From Syngnathus acus (lineage: Eukaryota; Chordata; Actinopteri; Syngnathiformes; Syngnathidae), in NCBI RefSeq assembly GCF_901709675.1, contig NC_051103.1, forward strand, positions 2,031,501 through 2,095,500: a stretch of 64,000 nt of DNA. The letters are read 5' to 3'. Numbering within the stretch: position 1 is the stretch's first letter; every line of letters begins with the position of its first letter. Positions 47,501 through 59,660 of the stretch are shown one piece after another. A program made the translations under genes and the position numbers. The notes below the pieces were generated by a model. That model saw nothing but the letters and a program-made list of their open reading frames with translations. It was not told where the DNA came from and ran no database searches.

Positions 47501-50500
47501 AGAAGATGGCCGCCAAGTAGATGCCCCTGAAGTAGGCCCAAATAAGCCTCGCGCTCCACCGCCAGATGAACGTCCCGATAAAGCGCAACGTCAGCGGAAT
47601 TACTGATCGTTTTGGTGGTGAGCATCAAAATGCTCAGGCCTTCCCGCCCGCTTGTGCTCGACCTTTTATAAAAGGGCAAAACAAACCTTTTCAGTGTCTT
47701 CACAAACTTGTTGGAGGAGTTGAAAAGATGTTTGAGGCTTCTGGACACCGACTGCTTCCTGCTGGAGTTCTGCAGCTTGGAAGCATCTGCGGCACAAACG
47801 CAAGCCCAGAACATCTTCGGCAAAATTCACTTTCTGCATGCTTGGAAATGCTTCGGGCAAGCGCGAACCGGTGCTGACTGGCGCTGATCCGAACGCCGGC
47901 TCACCTCCGCAGCAGTCGTGCGCGTGCGTGGCTCGGACTTGCTGCAGGAGGCGCTCCATGGCTTCCGTGTGACCGCGCCGCCCGGGCTCCTGCCCGTTGC
48001 TCTCTCGCCAGTCTGATGTCAAGAGAAGGAAAGGAAGAACAAATATCAAATGGCTTGATGGAGAAAACCATCAGCTCAGTCTCGTGCGCCTTTAGTGGCT
48101 CTCCGTCCGCTTTCCATCTGTTCCACTTGGACATTAGCGGAGCGCAATAACAGACGCCCACGCACTATGGCCCTCTCGGCACACACGTGAGCAGGCGCGT
48201 AGGCGAGCGCAGACGCAGGCGGAACTCGGCGGCTCGGGGACGTACTGGAAGGAGCGGCAGACGGCGGCAAGGAGCAGGCGGGCGGCCCCCAGCCCTTCAT
48301 GTTGCAGGCCGACACTCGCACAAAGTACAGGCGACCCTGCGGCGGGACCACGGCAAATGCTCAGCGCCTGGACGGGCCCAGAGGCGGGCAGGCGGGCGGG
48401 GTCTCCAGCCTTAAAACGGCTCGGTACCGTGGTGAGGCCGCTGATGGTGCATTTCAAGCTCTGCAGGTTCTCCAGCAGCATCTCTCCGGCCAGCAGGGAG
48501 AAATCCTTCAAGCAGCTCCACTCCACTGCAGACACACACACACACACGTAATTGGTTCATTTGTCCTTTGATTTGAAATCAATAGTCCCCAGCGACAATG
48601 GCGATGAGGTCGTTAACCTTGCAATTACTCTGCTGCGGGCAACTAAACGCCAGCGAACGTCAGCAGACACGCTTGTTCGTAAAGCGCCACCCGTGAGCGC
48701 TCATATTGCTGGTGTTGCGCAAGACGCCCCCCAGCCTACCTTTGTACTTGGTGATGACAGTGGGTCGGAGCTGCTGCGGTTCCCGGAAGGTGACGGTCAG
48801 CGTGGAGCTGCTGCTGACGCTCAGACGGACCAAGGTGGGCGCCTCGGGGGGGCCTGCGCGCAACGCAAGCACGCTTGAGCCTCCGCCCAGCATCTTTGAA
48901 CATGCGCGCGAGCATGCGGGTCTCACGTGCGTGCCGCAACGCGCCGCTCATGCGCTGGTAGAGCTGGCGCCTCCGCTCCCAGGCCCTCAGCTGCTTGTCA
49001 TCCGGCGCTTCGGCGACGCGGCGCTCCGCCTCGGCCTCCAGAGCCACCAGGTGGACCTGGCGCTTCTCGGCGCTCACGGCTGCAAGCGCACGGGCCGGCT
49101 CAGTCGGGCATCGCTGCCGCAAAGCCGGCTTTGCGACGGCGTTTGAACTGACCGTGCGGCCCCTCCCTGGCGCCGGCCTTGAGCAGCAACTTTGCCACGT
49201 GCGCGTTGTCGCTCATGACGGCCACGTCGAGCGGCGTCAGGCCCCGGGCGTCGGGCGCGTTGAGCTCCAGCTCCTCGACCGTCAGGCGGCACAAGAGAAG
49301 GCGGACCGTGTCCGGGTCCTGCTGCTCCACCGCCTCAAAGAGGCACTCGCTGCCGCCCTGCATGGCCTGCACACGTGGTGTGGCATGGTTATCTTTGCCG
49401 GCCTCCCGCGACACGTCAGACGAGCGTCTGAATCGCCGTTGGATTATTTGGAGCGCCAACTGACTTGATTGCTATTTGCGAAACGTTGAGCCGTTGCTTG
49501 GAAACAAAATGATTTCTTTTGTCCCCGAGCACGTCTGGCAAAACGTAACTTAGCCAATCGGAGAGGTGAAATGAGGCTAAAGAAAAAGACAAGCGCTGCC
49601 GTTTTAATTTGAGGCTTTTGGGCCATTCCCGGGAAGACGAGCCCCAGACGCGAGCCGGAGGGCATGGCAAAAGGCCGGGCGGGCTGCGAGCGGCTCACCG
49701 AGGCCTTGCGAAGGCGATCCGTCTTGCCCGAGAAGGCGGAGTCTTCGAAGGACGACGTGCTTCCTCGCAGCTTCTCCGACAGGTTGCGGTAGAGGCGCTT
49801 GGCAGCGTTGGGGGAGGCCGGCCCGCCCGGGACCTTCTTGCCTTGGGACAGCTGCAAGTTCTGCATCTGCTGGGTCATCGCGGCCGGCAGGCGTCTGCAG
49901 GCGGGGAGGGGAGGGCGGCCAGCTCAGTTGCAAACCAAGCAACGCTGCGAGCTCATCCCAACGTTCACATCCGCACAAGACGACGCAAGTCTGGTTGAAG
50001 CGCCGCTGCCGCTGCCGCTGGTAACCGTGGCAACAGTGGCGGGCGGCTTCACAGCGAACGCCAAGCGCGCATTTGACTAACAACTGACACGTGGCGGCGG
50101 CGGAGCGTTTAAGTGTTAGCCGCCTGAGCTCATCCGAGTGACAGCGCCTGCTCTCGACTCAAAAGCTGCGCTCAAGTCAACGTCGCCAGTCATCCGTTGA
50201 TCTCGGCGGAGGGCTCACCTGTCCAGGCTGAGCGAGGTGTGGGGGATTCCCGTGTAAAACTCCAGGTCCTGGATCAGAACATCTCCTGCCGCCGCGCGCC
50301 GGTTCCACCTCTGAGCCAGTCGCGAGAGCTTGCCGTCCGACCTGCCGACAAACGCAGACAAACGGCCGGCCGGCTTGAGATGAGATGAGCAAGTTGAGCA
50401 CATTGCAGACTTGCAGGCAGCACAAAGACTTCAAGGCATTTCTTTTCAATCTCATGACTTTTAGGAAACCGACGTCAGAACAGCGGCGGCGAGCATACTC

Positions 50501-53500
50501 ACGGCGGAGAATTTCTAAGGCGGCGAGTCAAGCGCCCGAGCGCATCTCGGCGCGTCGCGCAGATGTGGCGCCCTCCGCCGCGCCGCGCCACGCGTGGGCG
50601 GGCGCACGCACGCTGCCGACAACGGCCGCAAACCACAGCAGAGGCCAAGACGGGCGTGATGAGTGGCGCGCAAGCGAGTGAGTGTGCGTGCGTTGAGGAG
50701 GAGCAGAAGCAGAGGACAAGAGTCGAGCGGGAGGAGGCGGGGGAAGAGGAAACGTGTGCTCTGTTGCTGAAGAGCGAGATGAAGCGCACCCAGCGGATCA
50801 AACAAACAAAAAAAAAAAAAAAAAAAAAAAAAAAAGGAGGTCAATTCCAGAGGAGAATTGGCCTCAGGTCAGAAAATCATTTTGACTGACCAGAGGGGTC
50901 AAATTAATTGAGATGCCGTTCATCCCTTCCAGCCTGATGAGCGAGGGCAGTGGTGGAGCCAATTGTCATTTTTTGGACATTGCTGCTTGATGCTCATGCA
51001 AAGTTGTCAACTTTGGGATGGCCAAGAGCCAACACGATGGCGCGTCTCCAAAGTCAAAGCGGACTGCAACAATGCAGGTTCCCGCCCCCGCTGCAGAGGA
51101 CATCAAGCGCTAACAGCAGCGCTAACAGCAGCGCTAACAGCAGCGCTAACAGCTAACAGCAGCGCTAACAGCGGTGCTCAGCGCTAACATCAGCGCAAAT
51201 GGCTGCGCAAACAGCAGCGCCAGCTGATTGGCTGCGCAGTTTCCATGACTCCCATTGAAAGTAACAGGTGAACACCGGGGGGGGGGGGGGCTCCCTGAGC
51301 AGCATTATGTGAAAATAAAATCCAGAAAGATGCTGCAAATGCCACATCACCGTGGAGTCGCATTCCATCATTTCTTTGCTTTTTGCGCTCTTAGTTGCCG
51401 TGCATCTTGACATCGCAATTGGCCACGACTCACCATTCTGTCGGAAAGCCAAAGCCACCGCTTGCATGACTGCGTGCGTGCACGTTCGCCTTCTGAACCG
51501 GCACCTTTGGGAGCGTGACAAAATTACTCACATCAATCAAAGGTGGCAGCGGTGGCAGCATCAGCGCCTGCCAAGGTGTTGCACCAAGCCGCGCCGACAC
51601 CATTTGGAGCCGCCTTTCCCACTTCCGCAAGTCAACAGCGGCAGCAAATTCAAATGTTGGAGCGCCGGCCGTCAAAACAGTATGCGGCCTATTCGGGGCG
51701 TGCTGATCAAGATCCTGTCTCGCGGTCGTTGATTCATCACTCAGCTCCGGGCGGGGCGGAAAGGCAAAGCGGCAGCCGACGCGATAAAAGGAGCAAAGCG
51801 GCGGCACTGTACTTAGCGTTGCAGCCATCGCCATGGTAACAAGTAGCCAGAGGCTAGAAGGGACTTAATCAAAGGACCAAAGTTGCCAATGCGGCAACTG
51901 TCAAGCGGCCAAAGGAAAAGAAACAAAGCGGTACTGCAAAAACTCATGGACACTTAAGGGACGCTTCATTCGGGACACCAAGAGTCCAATCATTCAGTCC
52001 GGAGGCCGCAACTTACTTTTTTCTGGAGTCGAATCTACTCGGCGTTCCCAGACTCTGCGGAAGGCACACAAGAGAGAAAGACGGCTTCAGAAGCACGTTC
52101 ACGGTTGCTGGATTTGATAAATTTGATAAAAATTTTGCATCGGCCAAAGCGGACGACGCCAGCCATACAGGTCAAACGGCGCTCCATGTCGCAAAGGTGA
52201 GGAGGAGTCGAAGCTTTGGGGGATTTTCCAGGCGGCCTGTATACGCGTGCGTGCATGCGTGCTTGGGAGCTCCGTGTCAGCGCGCTACCTGCGTTGCCGG
52301 GAAATGGATGACACGCCGCGACGGCAGCTTGCGTTGCTAACCGGGTTGCCTTCCAAAACGTGCGCTCAAGTGAAAACCATGTCAAGTGCAGGCCACGCTC
52401 AAAAACAAAGCTACATTTTTGATTTTGAAGCTCCGTTAGCTCTTACATCACGGCACACGCCGAAGATGCTCTTTTGGGCAATTCCACACAGTTTATCTTC
52501 AAGCGCTGGTGGCTGGTACGACGGCTGCAATTACGGCCTTGCTAATTGCAGCTTGTAGTGTTTGGCAGCGTGGTAGGCGCACCACATCCACAACATGCTT
52601 TGCTTTCCATTGTCAAAAATGCGACGCAGCCAAAGGAAAGAAAAAGACCGCGCTCGCCAGACGAGACCACACGGTTCACTTCATCCCCAATTTCGGAAGG
52701 TACGACAAAGCTAACATGTGCCTTTGGTTGCCTGGCAACGGCCGCCAAACACCCCAACGGCCTTTTGGCCCCAAGTGAACACGAGACTTTGAGCCTCCCG
52801 ATTGGCCGACGGGCCACTCTGCCGGTTTGGTGCTTCCAAATCTAACACGAGGCCTCTGTGCGCTCAGCCGGTGACTCACGTGGATGTTGCGCAGCAGCTT
52901 GAGGTGTCGTCGCTCGGCGCCGGCCGGCCGCAGCAGTCGCTCGTCCGCCGACAGCGTTTTCCTGACGGCTGCCCGCTCGGCAGCCCCGCCCCCCCGGGCC
53001 GGGCGCCGGCCCCTCGCCGCTTGGGCCGGGCCGTCCTCCTCCTCTTCATCAGGCTCGGATGACAGCAGGGAACCTGGACAGGGGAAACCGGAGACGGCCG
53101 GTGTCACTCAACGCGCTCCGAATGGAATGAAACTGATCTTGTTCGACTTAACAACTGCTGAGCTCGGGAATTCATTCCAAATCAATCGTGGCCCTGCGCA
53201 GAAAAGTTGGAGCAACCTTTTGAGAAGCGAGTTGGACATTTTACCTTCAATTGCCGATTTCCACTCTCAAGCTCAAACGTTCACCAGATCTGTCAGATTT
53301 CAAAGGGAGGTTTGTCTCCCTCTGCTGGACAGATGAGTTACCAAAAAAAACACCAGCACAACTGTTCTTTAGGGCAGTGTTTTTCAACCGGGGTGCCGCG
53401 GCACACTGGTGTGCCGCAAAATATTGTCAGGGGTGGAAATTCTCCAATTTGTGCGCCTGTGCGGTGTAGCGCCCGGCAGAGTAATCATATCTTCCATATG

Positions 53501-56500
53501 ATAGTTTGTGTATGTTAATCGTGTACTGTGTCTCGTCACCGTGGGATAGGGGAAACGAAATTTCGGTTTCTTTGTGTGTCTTAGCATGAAGGAATTGACA
53601 ATAAAGCTGACTCTGACTCTGATATCAGAAGGTGGCAGCAGCAGGTAGCGATTTGCCTTTTGCTTGCAGACGAGAAAATTGGTGACGCATGGATGCAGCG
53701 GCAGGTATATTGGATGCCTATGCAGGTAGCATTGACAGTGACGTTGTCATTGTGGATAGCGAGACGAGTCGATAGTGACAGTGATGGAGAAGTTTTTGAA
53801 GAGAAAAAATGCTGACACTGTACTCAGCACACACTGGTGTGCCGTGAGAGACGTTCAGCTGTGCCGTGGGATTGTCAAATATTAATTACGGAGCGCATTG
53901 TAAACAGGATCGCCAAACCACTGGTCAGTTCGCGCAAGGCCTGGTCAGCCACTTGCTAAATCGTGCATGCGTGGAGAATCGGAGAATCTTGAGATTTCAT
54001 ATTGTGTCGGTCTGATTGTATTGCATCGGCACATATTCAGTTTATGTGTGTGTTGCTGTGTGCTTTTGCTAACAGTGACAGACACTATGACGGTTGTGGT
54101 GCGTTTGTGGTCCAATGGAAATCAGAGCATGCAGTTCAACCGGAGAACCTGGATTGGTTATTTTTCACATACATAAAATAAACAGTCAAGTCGAGACACC
54201 TCGACTGTGATAGCCACTCAGCTGCTGTCAGAACAGCAGAGCGTCTTTAAAAGTGACTTTGTTCTTATTGTTGCAATATTTATAGACCTAGTCTAAAACA
54301 GTAAACAAAATCACGTTGATTCTTTTATTTTAATCACAATCACTTTAAATAGTTTATTTCTTACACCGTCTAAAACCTTTTTAAAAAACTGTCACTTTCC
54401 ATCCATCCATCCATCCATCTTCTTCCGCTTATCCGGGGTCGGGTCGCGGGGGCAGCAGCTTCAGGAGGGACTCCCAGACTTCCCTCTCCCCAGCCACTTC
54501 ATCTAGCTCATCCCGGGGGATCCCAAGGCGTTCCCAGGCCAGCCGAGAGACATAGTCTCTCCAGCGCGTCCTGGGTCGTCCCCGGGGTCTCCTACCGGTG
54601 GGACATGCCCGGAACACCTCCCCAGGGAGGCGTCCAGGAGGCATCCTGATGAGATGCCCGAGCCACCTCATCTGGCTCCTCTCAACGTGGAGGAGTAGCG
54701 ACTCTACTCCGAGTCTCTCCCGGATGACCGAACTCCTCACTCTATCTCTAAGGGAGAGCCCGGACATCCTGCGGAGAAAACTCATTTCGGCCGCTTGTAT
54801 CCGGGATCTCGTTCTTTCGGTCACGACCCATAGCTCGTGACCATAGGTGAGGGTAGGAGCGTAAATCGACCGGTAAATTGAGAGCTTTGCCTTTTGGCTC
54901 AGCTCTCTCTTTACCACGACGGACCGGTACAGAGTCCGCATTACTGCCGACGCTGCACCGATCCGCCTGTCGATCTCGCGCTCCATCCTCCCCTCACTCG
55001 TGAACAAGACCCCAAGATACTTAAACTCCTCCACTTGGGGCAGGATCTCATCCCCGATCCGGAGAGGGCATTCCACCCTTTTCCGATCGAGGACCATGGA
55101 CTCGGATTTGGAGGTGCTGACCCTCATCCCGACCGCTTCACACTCGGCTGCGAACCGCTCCAGTGAGAGCTGGAGATCACGGCCTGAAGAAGCCAACAGC
55201 ACAACGTCGTCTGCAAAAAGCAGAGACGCGATGCTGAGGTCCCCAAACCGGACACCCTCAACGCCTCGGCTGCACCTAGAAATTCTGTCCATAAAAATTA
55301 TGAACAGAATCGGTGACAAAGGGCAGCCTTGGCGGAGTCCAACTCTCACTGGGAACGAATCCGACTTACTGCCGGAAATGCGGACCACACTCTGGCATCG
55401 GTGATACAGGGACCGAACCGCCCTTATCAGTTGGCTCGGTACCCCGTACTCCCGAAGCACCCCCCACAGAACCTCCCGAGGGACACGGTCGAACGCCTTC
55501 TCCAAGTCCACAAAACACATGTGGACTGGTTGGGCGAACTCCCATGCACCCTCGAGGATCCTGTTGAGGGTGAAGAGCTGGTCCACTGTTCCACGGCCAG
55601 GACGAAAGCCACACTGTTCCTCCTGAATCCGAGGTTCGACCTCCCGACGGACCCTCCTCTCCAGCACCCCTGAATAGACCTTACCAGGGAGGCTGAGGAG
55701 TGTAATTCCCCTGTAATTGGAACACACCCTCCGGTCCCCCTTCTTAAAGAGGGGAACCACCACCCCAGTCTGCCAATCCAGAGGCACTGTCCCCGATGTC
55801 CACGCGATGCTGTAGCGACGTGTCAGCCATGACAGCCCCACAACATCCAGAGCCCTTAAGAAATCCGGGCGGATCTCATCCACCCCCGGGGCCTTGCCAC
55901 CGAGGAGTTTTTTAACTACCTCAGTGACTTCAACCCCAGAGATTGGAGAGTCCGCCTCAGAGTCCTCAGGCCCTGCTTCCACAATGGAAGGCGTGTCGGT
56001 GGAATTGAGGAGGTCTTCGAAGTATTCTCCCCACCGACACACGACGTCCCGAGTCGAGGTCAGCAGCACGCCATCTCCACTGTAAACAGTGTTGACGTTG
56101 CACTGCTTCCCCCTCCTGAGACGCCGGATGGTGGACCAGAATTTCCTCGAAGCCGTCCGGAAGTCATTCTCCATGGCCTCGCCGAACTCCTCCCACGCCC
56201 GGGTTTTTGCCTCAGCAACCGCCGAAGCCGCGTTCCGCTTGGCCATCCGGTACCTGTCAGCTGCCTCCGGAGTCCCGCAGGCCAAAACGGCCCGATAGGA
56301 CTCCTTCTTCAGCTTGACGGCATCCCTTACCGCCGGTGTCCACCAGCGGGTTCGGGGATTGCCGCCACGACAGGCACCAATGACCTTACGGCCACAGCTC
56401 CGGTCGGCCGCCTCAACAATGGAGGCGCGGAACAAGGTCCACTCGGACTCAATGTCCCCCGCCTCCCCCGGGACGTGGGAAAAGCTCTGCCGGAGGTGGG

Positions 56501-59500
56501 AGTTGAAGCTCTTCCTGACAGGGGATTCCGCCAGACGTTCCCAGCAGACCCTCACAGAACGTTTGGGTCTGCCAGGTCGGACCGGCATCTTCCCCCACCA
56601 TCGGAGCCAACCCACCACCAGGTGGTGATCAGTTGACAGCTCCGCCCCTCTCTTCGCCCGAGTGTCCAAAACATGCGGCCGCAAATCCGATGACACGACT
56701 ACAAAGTCGATCATCGAACTGCGGCCTAGGGTGTCCTGGTGCCAAGTGCACACATGGACACCCTTATGTTTGAACATGGTGTTCATTATTGAAAATCCGT
56801 GTCGAGCACAGAAGTCCAACAATAGAACACCGCTCGGGTTCAGATCGGGGGGGCCGTTCCTCCCAATCACGCCCTTCCAGGTCTCACTGTCATTGCCCAC
56901 GTGAGCATTGAAGTCACCCAGTAGAACGACGGAGTCCCCAGAAGGAGCGCTCTCCAGCACTTCCTCCAGGGACTCCAAGAAGGGTGGGTACTCTGAGCTG
57001 CCGTTTGGTGCATAGACACAAACAACAGTCAGGACCCGTCCCCCCACCCGAAGGCGGAGGGAGGCTACCCTCTCGTTCACCGGGGTGAACCCCAATGTGC
57101 AGGCGCCCAGCCGGGGGGCAATAAGTATACCCACACCTGCCCGACGCCTCTCACCGTGGGCAACTCCAGAGTGGAAGAGAGTCCAGCCCCTCTCGAGAGG
57201 GCTTGTACCGGAACCCAAACTGTGTGTGGAGGCAAGTCCGACTATATCTAGTCGGAACTTTTCTGCCTCGCACACCAGCTCGGGCTCCTTTCCAGCCAGA
57301 GAGGTGACATTCCATGTCCCAAGAGCCAGCTTCTGCAGCCGGGGATCAGACCGCCAAGGTCCCTGCCTTTGGCCGCCGCCCAGCTTGCAATGCACCCGAC
57401 CCCTTTGGCCCCTCCCACAGGTGGTGAGCCCATGGGAAGGGGGACCCACGTTTCCTTTTCGGGCTGAGCCCGGCCGGGCCCCATGGGCGAAGGCCCGGCC
57501 ACCAGACGCTCGCCTTCGAGCCCCGCCTCCAGGCCTGGCTCCAGAGGGGGGCCCCGGTGACCCGCGTCCGGGCGAGGGAAAACGTGATCCATTAATTTTT
57601 ATCATCATAAGGGGCTTTTATTTAAAAAAAGGAATACAATTTAAAGAATATTTAGTATTTATTTCTATTAAATTATTCAACTCTCCATACATATATATAT
57701 ATAGGAATAGGACTTTACGTCTTTCGTTGTAATATAACAGATTTTAATATAGGAGCATAACAGATTTTTGTTGGCGGTGTGCCACGAGATTTTTTCCAAT
57801 GAAAAGGTGTGCCGTGAATGAAAAAAGGTTGGGAAACACTGCTTTAGGGAATAGGTTTTAAGCGAAACTTAATGTCTTCTTTTTCCAAGAAAAAAATGTA
57901 AACAACAAAAGACAAGTTTTTTTTTGGGGGGGTGCAATGGCTAAATTAAGGCCGCAAATCTCACAGGATTCTCAAATGTAATTGCCGGATGCAGACCCAA
58001 TTGGCCCGCAGACTATGGGCCGCACTTGGTCCACTCCCGACCAGACCGGAAAAAAAGAGTCTTGGCACAAGTTTTGCCAAAGATGCACAACAGGAAACTC
58101 ATTAACGTTCCGACAACGGGTGGTGCCGACGAGCGCCGTGAGCGACACAGGAAGTCTCTGAGCATGCATGTTTGGACTCAACATTCTTCAGTTGTCCACA
58201 CATCCGCTTTGACCTTCAGCCCCATTGAGACGCTAACACGACCCCCCCCCCCCCTCCTTCCCATCCCGCAAGACGGGCATTTGGATAAGCAAACCGAGAC
58301 GGTTCCTCACTGAAAGATGAAGAATCAGGATTCAACAACTAGCATGCTGATTTGACCCACCTGCGGACTTCCAGCGAAGACCTCCGGGACCGGCGGCCAG
58401 ACGGCGGCGCTTCCCGATGCTGACGCCGGCGGCGGGCGTGGATGAGAGGACGGGCGGCGACATCGGGTAGGGCGTCTCTTGGCCCGTGGCGGCGGCCCTC
58501 TCAGCCGTCCTGCTGGAAAGTCAGTCAGTTGCTTCATGTTGTTGACATCCGACACGGAGTTGTGTCCATTATTACGTCCGTTATTATGTCGATGATGCTC
58601 TGTCGTAATCTGTCGATTGGGACTGTGAAGCGGATCAAAGTTTGGGAGCGCATCTTAGTCCTGAGGCGTTCGTGACTCAATGTCAACTCTTCACGTCAGC
58701 GAGCGTTTGGGGGAGTCCCGTTTTTTTTCTTTGGCTGAATTCTGAGCCTGAACTGGAGATAAAATGCCACGAAGGAGGGAAACTCCAGCCATGTTTTTTT
58801 TGTGGGTCAGACCGCCATTTGAATGCTGCCTCAAAATATTGGCTGGCCGAGCGGTTGCGAAAAGATGCGTCACGCCTTCCTACCTGGCGTCCGACACTGA
58901 GTAGCTGCGACTTCGCCATGAGCGCCGCTCACAACTGCTCTTTTGTTTCCTGCGCAGGACAAAGTTCAGCAGCTCGCTCCAAGTCAACATGGCAGACGGC
59001 GCTGTTATCAAGTGGGAAGGCGGAACCAACTGCATGGGAAACGAGACCTTGGGAAGATGGCGGCGGCAATGGCGGCGCTTATCAAGCCATCAGCTCTTTG
59101 TGGCAGCCTGAAAAGAAAAGGCAACCAGAGCAGGCGCCGTCGCCACCGCCTGGATCCCGCTAAATATATTCACGTAGGTCAACGGGTCAAGAACACTCCG
59201 CAGGCTCAAACTAACAACTAATAGAAACGTTTCAAGTTGGCCGGGCCGGGCCGAGGAACGGAGCGGGCGTCATGACATGTCAGTCGTGTGACCCAGTCTG
59301 CCAGATTTCAAGTCACCTTTTTTTTTTTTTTTTTACCTGTTAGCCGACGAGGGCGAAGGGGCCCGGGCGGAGTCCAAGAGTCTGGGCAGCAGCAGCGAGG
59401 AGGGCATGCACAGCCACGTCTCCAGGTCCGACAGCTTGGAGCAACTCAGCATCTCCAGAACGCTGCTCGGCAGAGGACGACAAATTTGGTCGAGCCACGC

Positions 59501-59660
59501 CACGGAAAGCGCCCGCGACCGACGCGACTCCAAGGTACCTCTCCTCTCCCGTCGCCTGGACGTCGTCGTCATCTTTGTCGTCGGCCGCTCGGAAGACGCA
59601 GGAGATGCGGGAGTCTCGCGAGGACGACAGCGGGCGGGGACTCTCAGAATCCACCGACAT
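44574..59660 (-). CDS. ankfn1: ANKFN1, ankyrin-repeat and fibronectin III protein (WAKE/Nmf9 family)
   Basis: Twenty-three minus-strand exons, 5' to 3': 59660-59539, 59462-59337, 58512-58361, 53073-52880, 52054-52017, 50341-50219, 49894-49699, 49366-49153, 49079-48927, 48853-48740, 48525-48428, 48336-48246, 48012-47905, 47786-47687, 47526-47394, 47260-46931, 46848-46682, 46386-46233, 46162-45994, 45909-45743, 45678-45474, 45408-45237 and 45129-44574. All phases agree and the total is 3882 nt, or 1293 aa. Residues 318-388 hold ankyrin repeats ([38 protein letters not shown]). Residues 440-540 are an FN3 domain ([29 protein letters not shown]). The rest to about 1050 is the conserved C-terminal region that in this family includes a Ras-associating-like part. 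Residues 1050-1293 are Ser/Pro-rich. The fly orthologue wide awake is a clock-output regulator of neuronal excitability. The start at 59660 is tentative. Confidence 0.9.
50808..50835 (+). repeat. poly(A) tract in an ankfn1 intron
   Basis: About 27 A bases on the plus strand, in the intron between exons 50341-50219 and 52054-52017. Confidence 0.85.
51107..51200 (+). repeat. 12-bp minisatellite, unit AGCGCTAACAGC
   Basis: Roughly seven tandem or near-tandem copies of GCGCTAACAGCA with variants at the right edge. It lies in an ankfn1 intron. Confidence 0.85.
53530..53622 (+). repeat. 3' tail of a non-LTR retroelement (copy 2)
   Basis: Matches 11170-11272 and ends in GACTCT repeats after GACAATAAAGCT. 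It lies within the left part of the hAT element. Confidence 0.65.
54399..57612 (-). mobile_element. full-length non-LTR retrotransposon (LINE), 3.2 kb
   Basis: Minus orientation, the same as ankfn1. The 3' end is a (GATG)n-type tail (CCATCCATCCATCC read on the plus strand at 54399-54419) directly after the ORF stop. The 5' boundary is placed near 57612, just past the ORF start, where GC-rich element sequence changes to AT-rich hAT sequence. The GATG tail and single ORF with an N-terminal AP endonuclease suggest an RTE/Rex3-like clade; clade assignment is uncertain. Confidence 0.85.
54429..57608 (-). CDS. intact LINE endonuclease / reverse transcriptase (1059 aa)
   Basis: One uninterrupted frame. 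After a Gly/Arg/Pro-rich N-terminus, an apurinic-type endonuclease begins near residue 93 (LGTWNVTSL) with [23 protein letters not shown] and [10 protein letters not shown], the metal-binding and catalytic blocks. Reverse transcriptase follows: [46 protein letters not shown] and the catalytic FADDVVLL near residue 800. The C-terminal region contains [19 protein letters not shown] and [17 protein letters not shown]. The length is normal for a single-ORF fish LINE of this kind. The lack of any stop or frameshift suggests recent insertion and possible activity. It is nested in a hAT element in an ankfn1 intron. Confidence 0.93.
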   Translation of the reverse strand: MMIKINGSRFPSPGRGSPGPPSGARPGGGARRRASGGRAFAHGARPGSARKGNVGPPSHGLTTCGRGQRGRVHCKLGGGQRQGPWRSDPRLQKLALGTWNVTSLAGKEPELVCEAEKFRLDIVGLASTHSLGSGTSPLERGWTLFHSGVAHGERRRAGVGILIAPRLGACTLGFTPVNERVASLRLRVGGRVLTVVCVYAPNGSSEYPPFLESLEEVLESAPSGDSVVLLGDFNAHVGNDSETWKGVIGRNGPPDLNPSGVLLLDFCARHGFSIMNTMFKHKGVHVCTWHQDTLGRSSMIDFVVVSSDLRPHVLDTRAKRGAELSTDHHLVVGWLRWWGKMPVRPGRPKRSVRVCWERLAESPVRKSFNSHLRQSFSHVPGEAGDIESEWTLFRASIVEAADRSCGRKVIGACRGGNPRTRWWTPAVRDAVKLKKESYRAVLACGTPEAADRYRMAKRNAASAVAEAKTRAWEEFGEAMENDFRTASRKFWSTIRRLRRGKQCNVNTVYSGDGVLLTSTRDVVCRWGEYFEDLLNSTDTPSIVEAGPEDSEADSPISGVEVTEVVKKLLGGKAPGVDEIRPDFLRALDVVGLSWLTRRYSIAWTSGTVPLDWQTGVVVPLFKKGDRRVCSNYRGITLLSLPGKVYSGVLERRVRREVEPRIQEEQCGFRPGRGTVDQLFTLNRILEGAWEFAQPVHMCFVDLEKAFDRVPREVLWGVLREYGVPSQLIRAVRSLYHRCQSVVRISGSKSDSFPVRVGLRQGCPLSPILFIIFMDRISRCSRGVEGVRFGDLSIASLLFADDVVLLASSGRDLQLSLERFAAECEAVGMRVSTSKSESMVLDRKRVECPLRIGDEILPQVEEFKYLGVLFTSEGRMEREIDRRIGAASAVMRTLYRSVVVKRELSQKAKLSIYRSIYAPTLTYGHELWVVTERTRSRIQAAEMSFLRRMSGLSLRDRVRSSVIRERLGVESLLLHVERSQMRWLGHLIRMPPGRLPGEVFRACPTGRRPRGRPRTRWRDYVSRLAWERLGIPRDELDEVAGEREVWESLLKLLPPRPDPG
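57850..58360 (-). other. ankfn1 intron sequence, nothing recognised
   Basis: No exon, transposon end or structured repeat seen, apart from a short C run near 58240. Confidence 0.5.

Larger units (their letters stand above)
53375..57841. mobile_element. hAT-type element with perfect 8-bp target duplication, carrying a nested LINE
   Basis: It starts CAGTGTTTTTCAACC, and its right end read inward starts CAGTGTTTCCCAACC. CTTTAGGG flanks it on both sides (53367-53374 and 57842-57849), a perfect hAT-size duplication. The repeated GTGCCG(T/C)G and GTGTGCCG motifs near both ends are typical of such elements. The total of 4467 bp includes about 3.2 kb of LINE (54399-57610), so the original element was about 1.25 kb and non-autonomous. 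It sits in the ankfn1 intron between exons 58512-58361 and 53073-52880. Confidence 0.9.

Noticed and set aside
51107-51200. CRISPR-like short repeats
   Set aside because: The units are contiguous 12-mers without spacers, in a vertebrate intron: a minisatellite.
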